10,549 bases of DNA from a bacterium (GCA_021827875.1 JAKAUA010000034.1:1-10549), one strand, 5' to 3'. Positions 1-6,796 are shown, counted from the stretch's first letter. Notes: generated by a model from the sequence alone, not told the origin. Program-made: numbers and translations.

Positions 1-2
1 AT

Positions 3-191
3 CTGTACCATTCTTACAATCAAGATGCAAAGCCGGTTGAACAAAATCAATCATTTATGCAAAAATGTAAAAGTGTATTAACTCACCCCTGCATGCTTGG
101 TATGTATCAGGCAGGTGCTGGATTAGCAACAATAGCTGCCGGTATTATTACCATTGCAAAAAGTGAACAAATAATTGCTTACTTTGCTTAA
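3..191 (+). CDS. C-terminal end of an unrecognised protein (partial, runs off the left edge)
   Basis: An open frame enters from the left edge and reads 62 codons to a TAA at 189-191. The first part is polar (many Gln, Asn, Lys and two Cys). The last third holds a small-residue hydrophobic stretch, roughly GMYQAGAGLATIAAGIITIA, followed by a short tail ending IIAYFA. This could be a C-terminal membrane helix or a buried Gly/Ala helix. I do not recognise the family, and the start lies outside the window. The hairpin at 216-243 follows 25 bases after the stop, which supports a real gene end. The gene converges with pepP. Confidence 0.55.
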   Translation: MYHSYNQDAKPVEQNQSFMQKCKSVLTHPCMLGMYQAGAGLATIAAGIITIAKSEQIIAYFA

Positions 192-215
192 AAGTAGCTC
201 ATCGATACGAATATT

Positions 216-250
216 AATGGCGCGCTGTAGTTAGTGCGCCATTTCATTTT
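216..250. terminator. Hairpin terminator between convergent genes
   Basis: An 11-bp stem (arms 216-226 and 233-243, one G-T wobble, 6-base loop) begins AATGGCGC and closes with GCGCCATT. On the plus strand it is followed by TCATTTT, a broken T-tract that suits termination of the partial gene ending at 191. On the minus strand the 3' side is AT-rich without a real T-run. The hairpin also covers the pepP stop codon at 231-233, so it may stabilise or end both transcripts. Confidence 0.6.
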
Positions 251-1559
251 CATCATCTTCAAATAACTCTTGTTCGTTCTCTTTTACTTCTCGCATCAAT
301 CTTTCAATTTCTGTAATAGTTTTGGGCAGATGCTCACTCAAGCACACGACCGTATCTTTGACTACCCAATAGTTATCTTCAATACGAATGCCTATGCTTT
401 CTTCAGGGATATAAATGCCCGGTTCTATGGTAAAAACATCACCCTCTTGTAAAGGCTCTGTATAACTACCAACATCATGTACATCAAGGCCCAAAAAATG
501 GCCCAAGCCATGCACAAAGTATTTGCCGTAGCCATGGGTATCAAGAAATTTTTTTGCTAAATGGTGCAATGATTTATCGGGCTGTTCTTTGTTAGAAAGC
601 CAATAGCCCGGTTTTGCTAAATCAGCAATATACTGCTGTGTTTGCAATACGAGATTATATAATTCACGCTGCCGCGCAGTAAAAGTACCCGAGACCGGAT
701 AAGTTCGCGTAATATCAGCACAATAGTACTCATACTCTGCGCCAATATCTACGACTACCAAATCTCCATTGTGTAATGGTGCATTGTTGCTTGAATAGTG
801 CAAAATAGTACCATTTTTGCCGCCTGCTACGATTGATGGAAACGCTATGCGCGCTTGAGAACCGGTCATCATATATTCTAAACTTGCTTGTACTTCGGCC
901 TCATTTACACCGTCTGCTATAGCACGTGCGGCTGCCTCTTGTGCCAGGCCAGTGATATCAACAGCACGATACAATAATTCAATCTCATGCATATCTTTAC
1001 GGCGGCGTGCAGCGTGTACCAATGAAGATATATCTTGTACAGAAAAAGTTGGAATAATTTTTTGTAAACGCTCAAGAATTAATCGTTGCTCTGCGTAGGA
1101 GTCTGCATCAGTTGGATTAAGAGTGAAAATAGTTTTGTTAGTACGCAAACATTCTTGTATGAATGCTATAAAAACATCATATTCTTCGGTAGCGAAAAAA
1201 GGATGGAACTGATACCCAAAACTTTGAGATCCTAAAAATTGTATATTCTGCAAAGCAAATTTTTTAGCATTATCAGGCACTAATGGAATATCTGCCTCAA
1301 CCCATTGCGCGCGCTTTGTGGTAGTATGTGGAATCCACAACGTTGTCTTTCCATCAGGTTCTATAGTTGCAACGCAACCCGGCTCTGTTATACCGGTGTA
1401 ATAGTAAAATGAGCTCTCTTGTCTGAATCGCACTCGTTCATTTTCAAATCCGGCAAAGAGAACAATTACGCCTTCTTTTTTGTGTTCTTGAGAAACTGCT
1501 GAGCTCAGATCTTTACGTCTGGCTGCATACAATGCAAAATCTTTTTTCATAGTAGACAT
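231..1559 (-). CDS. pepP: Xaa-Pro aminopeptidase (aminopeptidase P, M24B family)
   Basis: This cytoplasmic metallopeptidase removes the N-terminal residue from peptides with proline in position 2. The 442-aa product matches the length of E. coli PepP (441). Residues 1-150 form an aminopeptidase P N-terminal domain (GVIVLFAG, then FYYYTGITEPG). The C-terminal half is the pita-bread catalytic domain. All expected ligands are visible: Asp271 (VVVDIG), Asp282 (CADITRT), His354 (HGLGH), His361 (DVHD), Glu379 (TIEPG) and Glu394 (RIEDN). A short acidic tail ends the protein. I chose the ATG at 1557-1559 because a GGAG lies 4 bases upstream. The open frame extends to 1643, but that would overlap recR by 71 bases. 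The gene starts 13 bases after the recR stop and is probably last in the yidC-recR-pepP transcript. Confidence 0.93.
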   Translation of the reverse strand: MSTMKKDFALYAARRKDLSSAVSQEHKKEGVIVLFAGFENERVRFRQESSFYYYTGITEPGCVATIEPDGKTTLWIPHTTTKRAQWVEADIPLVPDNAKKFALQNIQFLGSQSFGYQFHPFFATEEYDVFIAFIQECLRTNKTIFTLNPTDADSYAEQRLILERLQKIIPTFSVQDISSLVHAARRRKDMHEIELLYRAVDITGLAQEAAARAIADGVNEAEVQASLEYMMTGSQARIAFPSIVAGGKNGTILHYSSNNAPLHNGDLVVVDIGAEYEYYCADITRTYPVSGTFTARQRELYNLVLQTQQYIADLAKPGYWLSNKEQPDKSLHHLAKKFLDTHGYGKYFVHGLGHFLGLDVHDVGSYTEPLQEGDVFTIEPGIYIPEESIGIRIEDNYWVVKDTVVCLSEHLPKTITEIERLMREVKENEQELFEDDENEMAH

Positions 1560-1572
1560 ACATCTCCGCATT

Positions 1573-2175
1573 TTAAAAAGGACGACGCTCTGATAACGCT
1601 TTATATACTGTAAGACGATCGATAGATTCCAAATGAGATCCAACAGGAATACCGCGTGCCAAGCACGAAACTAGCACCGCTTTGTCTTTTAATTTTCTGC
1701 CTATGTATGCGATGGTTGCTTCACCTTCCGGTGTTTGATTCATCGCGAGAATAATTTCTTTTATTCCCTCTTTATCCACACGGTCAACCAACGCTTGAAT
1801 AGTTAAATCTTCTGGCCCTACACCATCAAGTGGACAGATAACACCGCCGAGTACATGATATATACCTTGATAGCCACCTGTTTTTTCGATAGCGATAAGC
1901 TCTTGCCAACTCTCTACTACGCACACCGTTGTTTGGTCCCTTTTTATAGAAGAACAGAACGTGCAATCACGATCAATCTCGCGCCACGTATAACAACGCT
2001 CGCAGGCAAGAACTTTTCGCTTTGCTTCTAATAATATTTCACAGAATTGCGCTAGCTTATGTGGTTCAAGTTGTAAAAAATAAGAACCCACCCGATAAAT
2101 ATTTTTAGAAGCCAAGTAAGGAACGTGCTGCAATGCTTTAATTAATTGTTCTAGACTTGGTAAATCTTTTAACAT
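1573..2175 (-). CDS. recR: Recombination protein RecR
   Basis: RecR forms a ring with RecO that loads RecA at single-strand gaps. The 200-aa length is normal. Order of parts: N-terminal helix-hairpin-helix region (about 7-35), four-cysteine zinc finger (Cys58, Cys61, Cys71, Cys74), Toprim domain (from CVVES at 85-89 through NQTPEGEAT at 146-154), and the family C-terminal signature LARGIPVGSHLE followed by a short helix ending in RRPF. The hairpin between the first two helices reads PYLASKNIYR, whereas most RecR proteins have a glycine-rich PGVGPKSAQR-like loop; Lys24 and Arg28 are kept. The ATG at 2173-2175 follows the yidC stop by 8 bases, with an AGGCGG-like ribosome site in between. This implies co-transcription and perhaps translational coupling. 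Confidence 0.95.
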   Translation of the reverse strand: MLKDLPSLEQLIKALQHVPYLASKNIYRVGSYFLQLEPHKLAQFCEILLEAKRKVLACERCYTWREIDRDCTFCSSIKRDQTTVCVVESWQELIAIEKTGGYQGIYHVLGGVICPLDGVGPEDLTIQALVDRVDKEGIKEIILAMNQTPEGEATIAYIGRKLKDKAVLVSCLARGIPVGSHLESIDRLTVYKALSERRPF

Positions 2176-2183
2176 GCTGCCGC

Positions 2184-3701
2184 CTACTTTTGCATAGCAG
2201 CTTGTATTGCATTAATACCAACATTGATCAAGATAAACAATGCCAAACCGGCCGACCAGCTGGATGCAAGAGCACCAAGTATTAAGCCGAGCACCAACAA
2301 TGACATACGTTGTTTTGAATCGGCAAACAATGCATTAACAAAGAAGCTGAGCGTAATGAGCAACGGAATAATGTAATAAGGATCATAATTAGAAAGATCA
2401 GGTATCCATAAAAATGGTGCTTTGTACAATTCTATAGAACTTGCCAATACGCGATTTAATGCAATAAATAAAGGAAGTTGAATTAGACCCATCATCATGC
2501 TACTCATACCAGGCATACCATGCTCACGCAATAGTTTGGTTTGCTCGCGCGCAAGCATTTCTGAATCGCCTTTGTATTTAGCGCGTATGTAAGCTAATTT
2601 CTTTTGGTATTCTTCCTGTTTTTTTCTATCTTGCTTACCGGCAGAAAAGGGAATAAGTAATAATTTGATACCCACTACAAGCAGAATAAGAGCAAGACCA
2701 TAATTATGTATATAATGATGCAATAACTTTAATAAATATAGAAGCAAGCGAGATAACGGTGCCAACCATCCGGAATGCTCTAATGCGCCTTCTAAACGAG
2801 GATCAACTGCTGCGATAGCATGATCCGTCTTTGGCCCCATATAAAAGCTCATGGTCCAGCTGTTTTGATCTTGTACAGCAGGTCCTTCTAAATATGAGAT
2901 AATGGTATTGCGATTGAGTTTATAATATGCACGTTGTGCAAAATTGTTGTGATCGCCAACCATTGCGTGAATAAAATATTTATTTTCTGCTCCGAACACA
3001 GCCGGTGCAAACCAACCGCTCCGTGTATTAATTTTTTTATATGCAGTCTTTTCTAAAGCATTGCGATCATTAACTACCAATGCAGAATAGGCATCCCACT
3101 TGGTAATTTCAGGCATATAAGGAGACGGATATATCACGCGCAAGTCAACGGCATTCTTGGTTTTTGGTGTAACGGTGATAGTAAGATCTATTTGATGTTT
3201 ATTGTTGTAAACAAAGAACTTTTTCTGTAATTCTCCATGATCAGCTTCTGCTTTATAAGTAAGAGTGGTTCCTTCATCACTTCTTTGTTCATCAATTAAC
3301 TGATAATAGTAGGGTGTTGTAGTATTTAACGCCACCAAAAAGCAACGATCTTCTCTGGTTGATTGATCATTCACCGTAATTGTTGGCATAAGTACGGGAG
3401 CCGAATGTTGATGTTGCTTGAAAGACAACTGCTCAAGACAAGCGCCTTCTTCTGAGAAGGTTAAGATCGCATAAGGTGTTTCAACCACTGTTTTAACAAG
3501 AGAATGTGAAGCTTGTGCATCAGAAAAATTTACTTCTAAGTTGAGCGGCTTCGCCTCACCCATAGTACGCGGCGCAACAAATGATTGTCCTGTCTTTGTC
3601 CCTTCAACAACTTCTGTTTTTTTATTAAAAAAGAAATATTGAATCCCAACGGTTAAGCTCAGCGCAATGATTGCTGGCATAATAAACTCTTTAATATTCA
3701 T
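2184..3701 (-). CDS. yidC: Membrane protein insertase YidC (Oxa1 family)
   Basis: YidC inserts proteins into the inner membrane, alone or with SecYEG. The 505-aa product has the Gram-negative layout. An N-terminal signal-anchor helix (about 6-25) is followed by a large periplasmic beta domain (about 50-300, with SGWFAPAVFGAENKYF at 228-243). The conserved Oxa1 core spans about 310-505: membrane helix 330-351, a charged cytoplasmic hairpin at 353-392, MSSMMMGLIQLPLFIAL at 399-415, WIPDLSNYDPYYIIPLL at 432-448, and two closing helices. The groove position usually held by Arg (TM2, E. coli R366) is Lys346 (VVGIKLLL). The start ATG has only a weak, distant AAAGG upstream. The gene leads a minus-strand cluster with recR and pepP. 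The usual rnpA/rpmH neighbours are absent, since a MerR-type gene lies divergently upstream. Confidence 0.94.
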   Translation of the reverse strand: MNIKEFIMPAIIALSLTVGIQYFFFNKKTEVVEGTKTGQSFVAPRTMGEAKPLNLEVNFSDAQASHSLVKTVVETPYAILTFSEEGACLEQLSFKQHQHSAPVLMPTITVNDQSTREDRCFLVALNTTTPYYYQLIDEQRSDEGTTLTYKAEADHGELQKKFFVYNNKHQIDLTITVTPKTKNAVDLRVIYPSPYMPEITKWDAYSALVVNDRNALEKTAYKKINTRSGWFAPAVFGAENKYFIHAMVGDHNNFAQRAYYKLNRNTIISYLEGPAVQDQNSWTMSFYMGPKTDHAIAAVDPRLEGALEHSGWLAPLSRLLLYLLKLLHHYIHNYGLALILLVVGIKLLLIPFSAGKQDRKKQEEYQKKLAYIRAKYKGDSEMLAREQTKLLREHGMPGMSSMMMGLIQLPLFIALNRVLASSIELYKAPFLWIPDLSNYDPYYIIPLLITLSFFVNALFADSKQRMSLLVLGLILGALASSWSAGLALFILINVGINAIQAAMQK

Positions 3702-3735
3702 ACGCGAAATAACCTTTTTGATTTAAAAGAAATAT

Positions 3736-3766
3736 TATTTAGAAATGAAGGCACTTTGCCTGTAAA
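3736..3766 (-). promoter_or_regulatory. Possible yidC promoter with an inverted repeat in a 19-bp spacer
   Basis: On the minus strand, TTTACA (complement of 3761-3766) and TAAATA (complement of 3736-3741) are separated by 19 bases. Inside this spacer, and touching the -35, is a perfect 5-bp inverted repeat AGGCA-CTT-TGCCT (3749-3761). A spacer longer than the ideal 17 with a dyad inside is the arrangement known for MerR-type activators, and a MerR-type gene lies divergently next door. The -10 is weak and the dyad is off-centre. The repeat might equally be a simple RNA hairpin. Confidence 0.3.
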
Positions 3767-3768
3767 AT

Positions 3769-3914
3769 CGCCATTTATCATACCATAGAAATAGATGAGT
3801 TACCAGCCCGCCGCCGTTAAAATAGTGCAACTTTAGGTGCACAAACTACGGCATGGCAAGCTCGCTTTCACTGAAGATATCCGGCCCTGCAAATGCTTTG
3901 CACAATAAATGGCG
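3769..3914. other. Intergenic region with nested inverted repeats (possible structured RNA)
   Basis: The divergent intergenic space 3702-4022 is 321 bp without a convincing ORF. A perfect 10-bp inverted repeat (CGCCATTTAT 3769-3778 with ATAAATGGCG 3905-3914) encloses several smaller hairpins. These are GCC-GCCGT/ACGGC-AT-GGC at 3810-3817 and 3848-3857 (2-base bulge), GTGCA/TGCAC at 3825-3829 and 3838-3842, CTTT/GAAG at 3865-3868 and 3873-3876, and TGCAAA/TTTGCA at 3888-3893 and 3897-3902. The base composition is more GC-rich than the flanking AT-rich ends. This would suit a non-coding RNA of about 150 nt or a long structured leader. I see no tRNA cloverleaf, no SRP RNA tetraloop motif and no RNase P core motif. 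Strand is undecided. Confidence 0.35.
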
Positions 3915-3936
3915 TGACGCGCTGCCCTCTTATTCA

Positions 3937-3965
3937 TTTACATCCGCGTGCCATTGCGCTATAGA
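3937..3965 (+). promoter_or_regulatory. Sigma-70-type promoter for the MerR-type gene
   Basis: TTTACA (3937-3942), a 17-base spacer and TATAGA (3960-3965) make a good housekeeping promoter. The -35 matches consensus at five of six positions and the -10 at four. Transcription would start near 3972, giving a leader of about 50 bases. The leader contains a strong TAAGGAG ribosome site at 4008-4014, 8 bases before the ATG at 4023. Confidence 0.6.
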
Positions 3966-4022
3966 ATAGTAAAAGCGTCGTCAGAATTATTTTATTCGAA
4001 CAGAAAATAAGGAGTTAAAAAA

Positions 4023-4385
4023 ATGAAAATACAAAAACGTCTCTTTCGTATCGGCGATTTAGCTGAGAAATTAGCGGTAGAAAAATTTGTAATTCGTTTT
4101 TGGGAAAAAGAATTTAATTTTAAAACCTATCGTTCTGAAGGCGGACAACGCTTTTATAGCCATGATGATCTTGAACAATTTCAACACATTAAAGAGCTGC
4201 TTTATGATCGTGGATTTACCATCGCTGGCGCCAAAAAAGAAATTAATAAAAAAGTTCGTAGCGGTGGCGCACAAATCACCTCCTTCCCTCTTGATAATGA
4301 AAAAAATGAAAATACAGAAAATCCGCTGATAGAAGAATTACTTGCGCTTAAAAAACAGCTCCTTGAGCTCAGAAAATTACTATAA
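4023..4385 (+). CDS. MerR-family DNA-binding transcriptional regulator (small)
   Basis: This 120-aa protein has a winged helix-turn-helix of the MerR type at residues 7-75. LFRIGDLAEKL and VIRFWEKEF form the helix-turn-helix, RSEGGQRFYSHDDL the wing, and HIKELLYDRGFTIAGAKKEI the linker helix. The closest pattern I recall is the short MerR-like protein often found beside translation or IHF genes in proteobacteria. A polar linker (80-100) leads to a leucine-rich amphipathic helix at 101-120 that probably dimerises the protein. There is no cysteine, so metal sensing of the MerR/CueR kind is unlikely, and no effector domain is visible. It has its own promoter and a strong ribosome site. It lies divergent from yidC and 65 bases ahead of murC, so it may share a transcript with murC. 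Its target is unknown. Confidence 0.85.
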   Translation: MKIQKRLFRIGDLAEKLAVEKFVIRFWEKEFNFKTYRSEGGQRFYSHDDLEQFQHIKELLYDRGFTIAGAKKEINKKVRSGGAQITSFPLDNEKNENTENPLIEELLALKKQLLELRKLL

Positions 4386-4450
4386 TAGTAGCGATATTTT
4401 TGTTACCCTTGAGCATCCAGTAAATACAGCTAAGAAAGGATCGATATTCA

Positions 4451-5851
4451 ATGTATAACAAAAATACACACATACATTTTATGGGCATTGGCGGTATTGG
4501 CATGAGTGGCATTGCCCTTCTACTGCGCGAACAGGGTTATATCGTATCAGGATGCGATCTTGATGTGTCGCAAAAAAGCGTGCAATCACTCATCACCAAA
4601 GGATGTACCGTGCACCATGGCAATAATACCCTTGGCTGTCTTGATGAATCTATCGATATCCTTGTCTACTCGACTGATATAGTCATCTACTCTGCAACAC
4701 ACGCACAGCAGAATCCGGAAATTATTGCCGCCAAACAAAAAAACATTCCGGTGATTCATAGATCTTTAATGCTTGCTGAGCTCATGCGCACTAAATTTAG
4801 CATAGCAGTGAGTGGCTCACACGGTAAAACAACAACTACTTCTTTATTGTCACACATTCTTTTAACCGCACAGCGTGACCCAAGCATTATTGTTGGTGGT
4901 TATGTAAAAAATATAAAAAACAATGCCTATGCCGGATCGAGCTCATTATTAGTAGCAGAAGCAGATGAAAGCGACCGCTCATTTTTAAATTTATCTCCGG
5001 CGATAAATGTAGTCACCAATATTGATTTAGAACATTTAGAAACCTATAAAGATATTACGGACATTAAAGAATCTTTTAAAAAATTTATTGAGAATGTCCC
5101 ATTTTATGGCAAATCGATCATTTGTACTGACAACGAACATATCAGCGCATTACTACCTGAACTCAAAAGCAATTACGTCACTTATGGCATAGAGCATACC
5201 GCAGAGTTTCGCGCAACTGATATTACAATTGAATCCACTCACTCTACTTTTACCGTTATGCACAAAGATAAAGTTCTTGGTTCTTTAAAACTTGCCATAC
5301 CGGGTTACCATAACATTCTTAATAGTTTAGCAACCATCGCAGTTGCACATACGTTACAAGTATCTTTTGAAACTATTAAAGAAGCATTAGCAACTTTTGC
5401 CGGTGTTGAACGCCGTTTTTCTTTTAGAGGCACCTTTAAAGATGCAGAACTTTTTGAGGATTATGGACACCATCCGGAAGAGATAAAACAGACCATTACC
5501 ATGGCGCGCAAGCGATCAAAAAATAAATTGACCGTGATCTTTCAACCACATCGTTACAGCCGTACCCACAAATTATGGGATCTGTTTATAGAAACACTAT
5601 TACAACTACCTATAGACAACCTCATTATTACCGATATTTATGCATCTAATGAAGCACCTATTGCAAACATAGATGCGAAACGGCTAACGTCAGAATTGGC
5701 TGCAAAAAAACCTACTTTTACCCTATCCTATGTGCCTTATGATGCTCACTTTACCGCAATTAAATCAACATTAACGCCGCTCGTGAATCCTAATGATCTT
5801 ATTTTATTGGTAGGGGCAGGGGGCATTAATAAGCTCATTGATTTCTTATAA
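4451..5851 (+). CDS. murC: UDP-N-acetylmuramate--L-alanine ligase
   Basis: MurC adds L-alanine to UDP-MurNAc using ATP, the first peptide step of peptidoglycan precursor synthesis in the cytoplasm. The 466-aa length is normal. Visible motifs are the UDP-binding GIGGIGMSG (12-20), P-loop SGSHGKTTTT (121-130), EADESD (170-175), NIDLEHLE (190-197), PGYHNILNSLA (284-294), GVERRF (318-323), EDYGHHPEE (336-344) and QPHRYSRT (365-372). The N-terminal domain is about ten residues longer than in E. coli between 'SGCD' and 'NPE'. The extra part contains two similar strands, DILVYST and DIVIYSA. AAAGGA lies about 10 bases before the ATG. A perfect TATAAT at 4381-4386, overlapping the end of the preceding gene, could start a separate transcript, but I see no matching -35. 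Other mur/fts genes are not adjacent. Confidence 0.95.
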   Translation: MYNKNTHIHFMGIGGIGMSGIALLLREQGYIVSGCDLDVSQKSVQSLITKGCTVHHGNNTLGCLDESIDILVYSTDIVIYSATHAQQNPEIIAAKQKNIPVIHRSLMLAELMRTKFSIAVSGSHGKTTTTSLLSHILLTAQRDPSIIVGGYVKNIKNNAYAGSSSLLVAEADESDRSFLNLSPAINVVTNIDLEHLETYKDITDIKESFKKFIENVPFYGKSIICTDNEHISALLPELKSNYVTYGIEHTAEFRATDITIESTHSTFTVMHKDKVLGSLKLAIPGYHNILNSLATIAVAHTLQVSFETIKEALATFAGVERRFSFRGTFKDAELFEDYGHHPEEIKQTITMARKRSKNKLTVIFQPHRYSRTHKLWDLFIETLLQLPIDNLIITDIYASNEAPIANIDAKRLTSELAAKKPTFTLSYVPYDAHFTAIKSTLTPLVNPNDLILLVGAGGINKLIDFL

Positions 5852-5871
5852 TATTTCCACTATGGGAATTG

Positions 5872-5941
5872 TCGATTTGTGGTTTCGATTTGAAATATTG
5901 TTAGTAGGGGGGGGTATGCTATAATGATAATAGAATCGAAA
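5872..5941. repeat. Three TCGATT-type motifs flanking a promoter
   Basis: TCGATTTG occurs twice in direct orientation at 5872-5879 and 5885-5892, 13 bases apart. The second copy (TTTCGATT at 5883-5890) is matched by an inverted copy, AATCGAAA, at 5934-5941. The promoter at 5898-5925 lies between the inverted pair. These could be regulator-binding sites. In AT-rich DNA a chance origin is not excluded. Confidence 0.4.
5898..5925 (+). promoter_or_regulatory. Promoter with a G8 tract in its spacer
   Basis: TTGTTA (5898-5903) and a perfect TATAAT (5920-5925) are 16 bases apart. The -10 is extended (TGC immediately before it). Half the spacer is a run of eight G (5907-5914), the longest G run in the window. 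Transcription would begin near 5932, about 40 bases before the ATG at 5972. One added G would give the ideal 17-bp spacer. Length change of the tract by slipped-strand mispairing could therefore tune expression. Confidence 0.65.
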
Positions 5942-5971
5942 TAGTTTAAACACTTTTTGGGAGATTTTATT

Positions 5972-6700
5972 ATGAAACGTATTTTTATGTTGGTCGTCAG
6001 CATGATAATTGCGCCGATTACCCTTGCAGCCGCAGAACAATCTTTTTTTGACAAAGCATACACAGAAGCCATTGCACCCCTTGTAGAATCAAAAAAGATA
6101 TCTGAACAAGAAGGACGTGCTTGGCTCAACAAAATTTTTGAAGAAGCAAAAACTCAATCCGATGTTTATTCCAGAGATTCACGAACTAAACCAGGCTTCG
6201 CTATGACTGCCGCACTAGCAAATCCTACTTCGCCTGCAGCAAAAGAATATTTTGATAACCTGTTAAAAACCGGCCGCTTATTTTTTAACGAAATAAGTAT
6301 ACGTCACGGTATGGCTAGCCGAATTGCTGTGTTAAATGCGCTTAAACAATCTATTCACACCTTGGTTAGTCAAAACATCGATCAAAAAAATGATTCGAAT
6401 TTATTTGAAAAGATTAAATTGGCTGGCTTTGTTGGATATCACAACCCACCAAAAAAAGAGTTAGAGCTGAAAGTAGCCCTTTCAAAACTAGCGGATAAAT
6501 ATGAATTGAACAAAACATTGAAATTTGATACTAGCAAGCAGATCACACCCGAAGATCGCACTACAATCAAAGAATTAGCAACCAACCTGGAACAGGGCTA
6601 CACCACATCTTTTCTATATAATACAGCCAAAGAGCTCTATAAAAAAACGACGCCTTGGTATGCGCGATGGTTGACTACCCTGCTCGTCAGTAGTTATTAA
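5972..6700 (+). CDS. Secreted protein of unknown function (signal peptide, alpha-helical)
   Basis: I do not recognise this 242-aa protein. It begins with a clear Sec signal peptide, MKRIFMLVVSMIIAPITLAAA, likely cut after Ala20 or Ala21. The mature part is charged and looks mostly helical, with no cysteine and no internal membrane segment. The C-terminus reads ELYKKTTPWYARWLTTLL, whose WY-R pattern resembles the tail of the next gene product. I chose the ATG at 5972 because GGGAG lies 8 bases upstream; an in-frame TTG at 5957 would add five residues ahead of the signal peptide. The gene has its own promoter with a G8 spacer and ends 42 bases before a strong terminator. A periplasmic or secreted location is inferred from the signal peptide only. 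Confidence 0.8.
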   Translation: MKRIFMLVVSMIIAPITLAAAEQSFFDKAYTEAIAPLVESKKISEQEGRAWLNKIFEEAKTQSDVYSRDSRTKPGFAMTAALANPTSPAAKEYFDNLLKTGRLFFNEISIRHGMASRIAVLNALKQSIHTLVSQNIDQKNDSNLFEKIKLAGFVGYHNPPKKELELKVALSKLADKYELNKTLKFDTSKQITPEDRTTIKELATNLEQGYTTSFLYNTAKELYKKTTPWYARWLTTLLVSSY

Positions 6701-6742
6701 TTCATTTTATCCCAATCTTGTGTCGCAATTAAGCATTTTGCT

Positions 6743-6769
6743 AGGCTGGTGGTAACATCAGCCTTTTTT
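6743..6769 (+). terminator. Rho-independent terminator
   Basis: A 9-bp stem, AGGCTGGTG (6743-6751) with CATCAGCCT (6756-6764) and one G-T pair, closes a GTAA (GNRA-type) tetraloop. Six T follow (6764-6769). It lies between two secreted-protein genes, 42 bases after one and 27 before the next. Confidence 0.85.
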
Positions 6770-6796
6770 ATTATCATATAAATGGAAGGATTTTAT

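Noticed and set aside
1560..1643. Longer pepP start giving 28 extra residues
   Set aside because: It would overlap the recR coding end by 71 bases and has no ribosome site. The extra residues do not belong to the aminopeptidase P N-terminal domain.
3981..4000. GTTCGAAT-like sequence (minus strand) as a tRNA T-arm
   Set aside because: There is no flanking stem, acceptor stem or anticodon arm around it.
3702..4022. Known RNA genes (SRP RNA, RNase P, tmRNA) in the divergent gap
   Set aside because: The conserved core motifs I know for each are absent. Only unassigned hairpins remain.
5883..5941. The 8-bp inverted repeat as ends of an invertible promoter
   Set aside because: Eight bases is short for a site-specific inversion system, no recombinase gene is nearby, and regulator sites explain it more simply.
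5957..5971. TTG start five codons ahead of the first secreted-protein ATG
   Set aside because: The GGGAG ribosome site fits the ATG at 5972, and the longer form spoils the standard signal-peptide start.
5846..6132. Minus-strand frames of 64 and 90 residues over the murC/secreted-protein junction
   Set aside because: They overlap the G8 promoter and the signal-peptide coding region, have atypical composition, and are not preceded by a ribosome site.
6782..6796. Earlier ATG for the second secreted protein
   Set aside because: AAGGA lies downstream of that ATG and fits the one at 6797, which begins a normal signal peptide.
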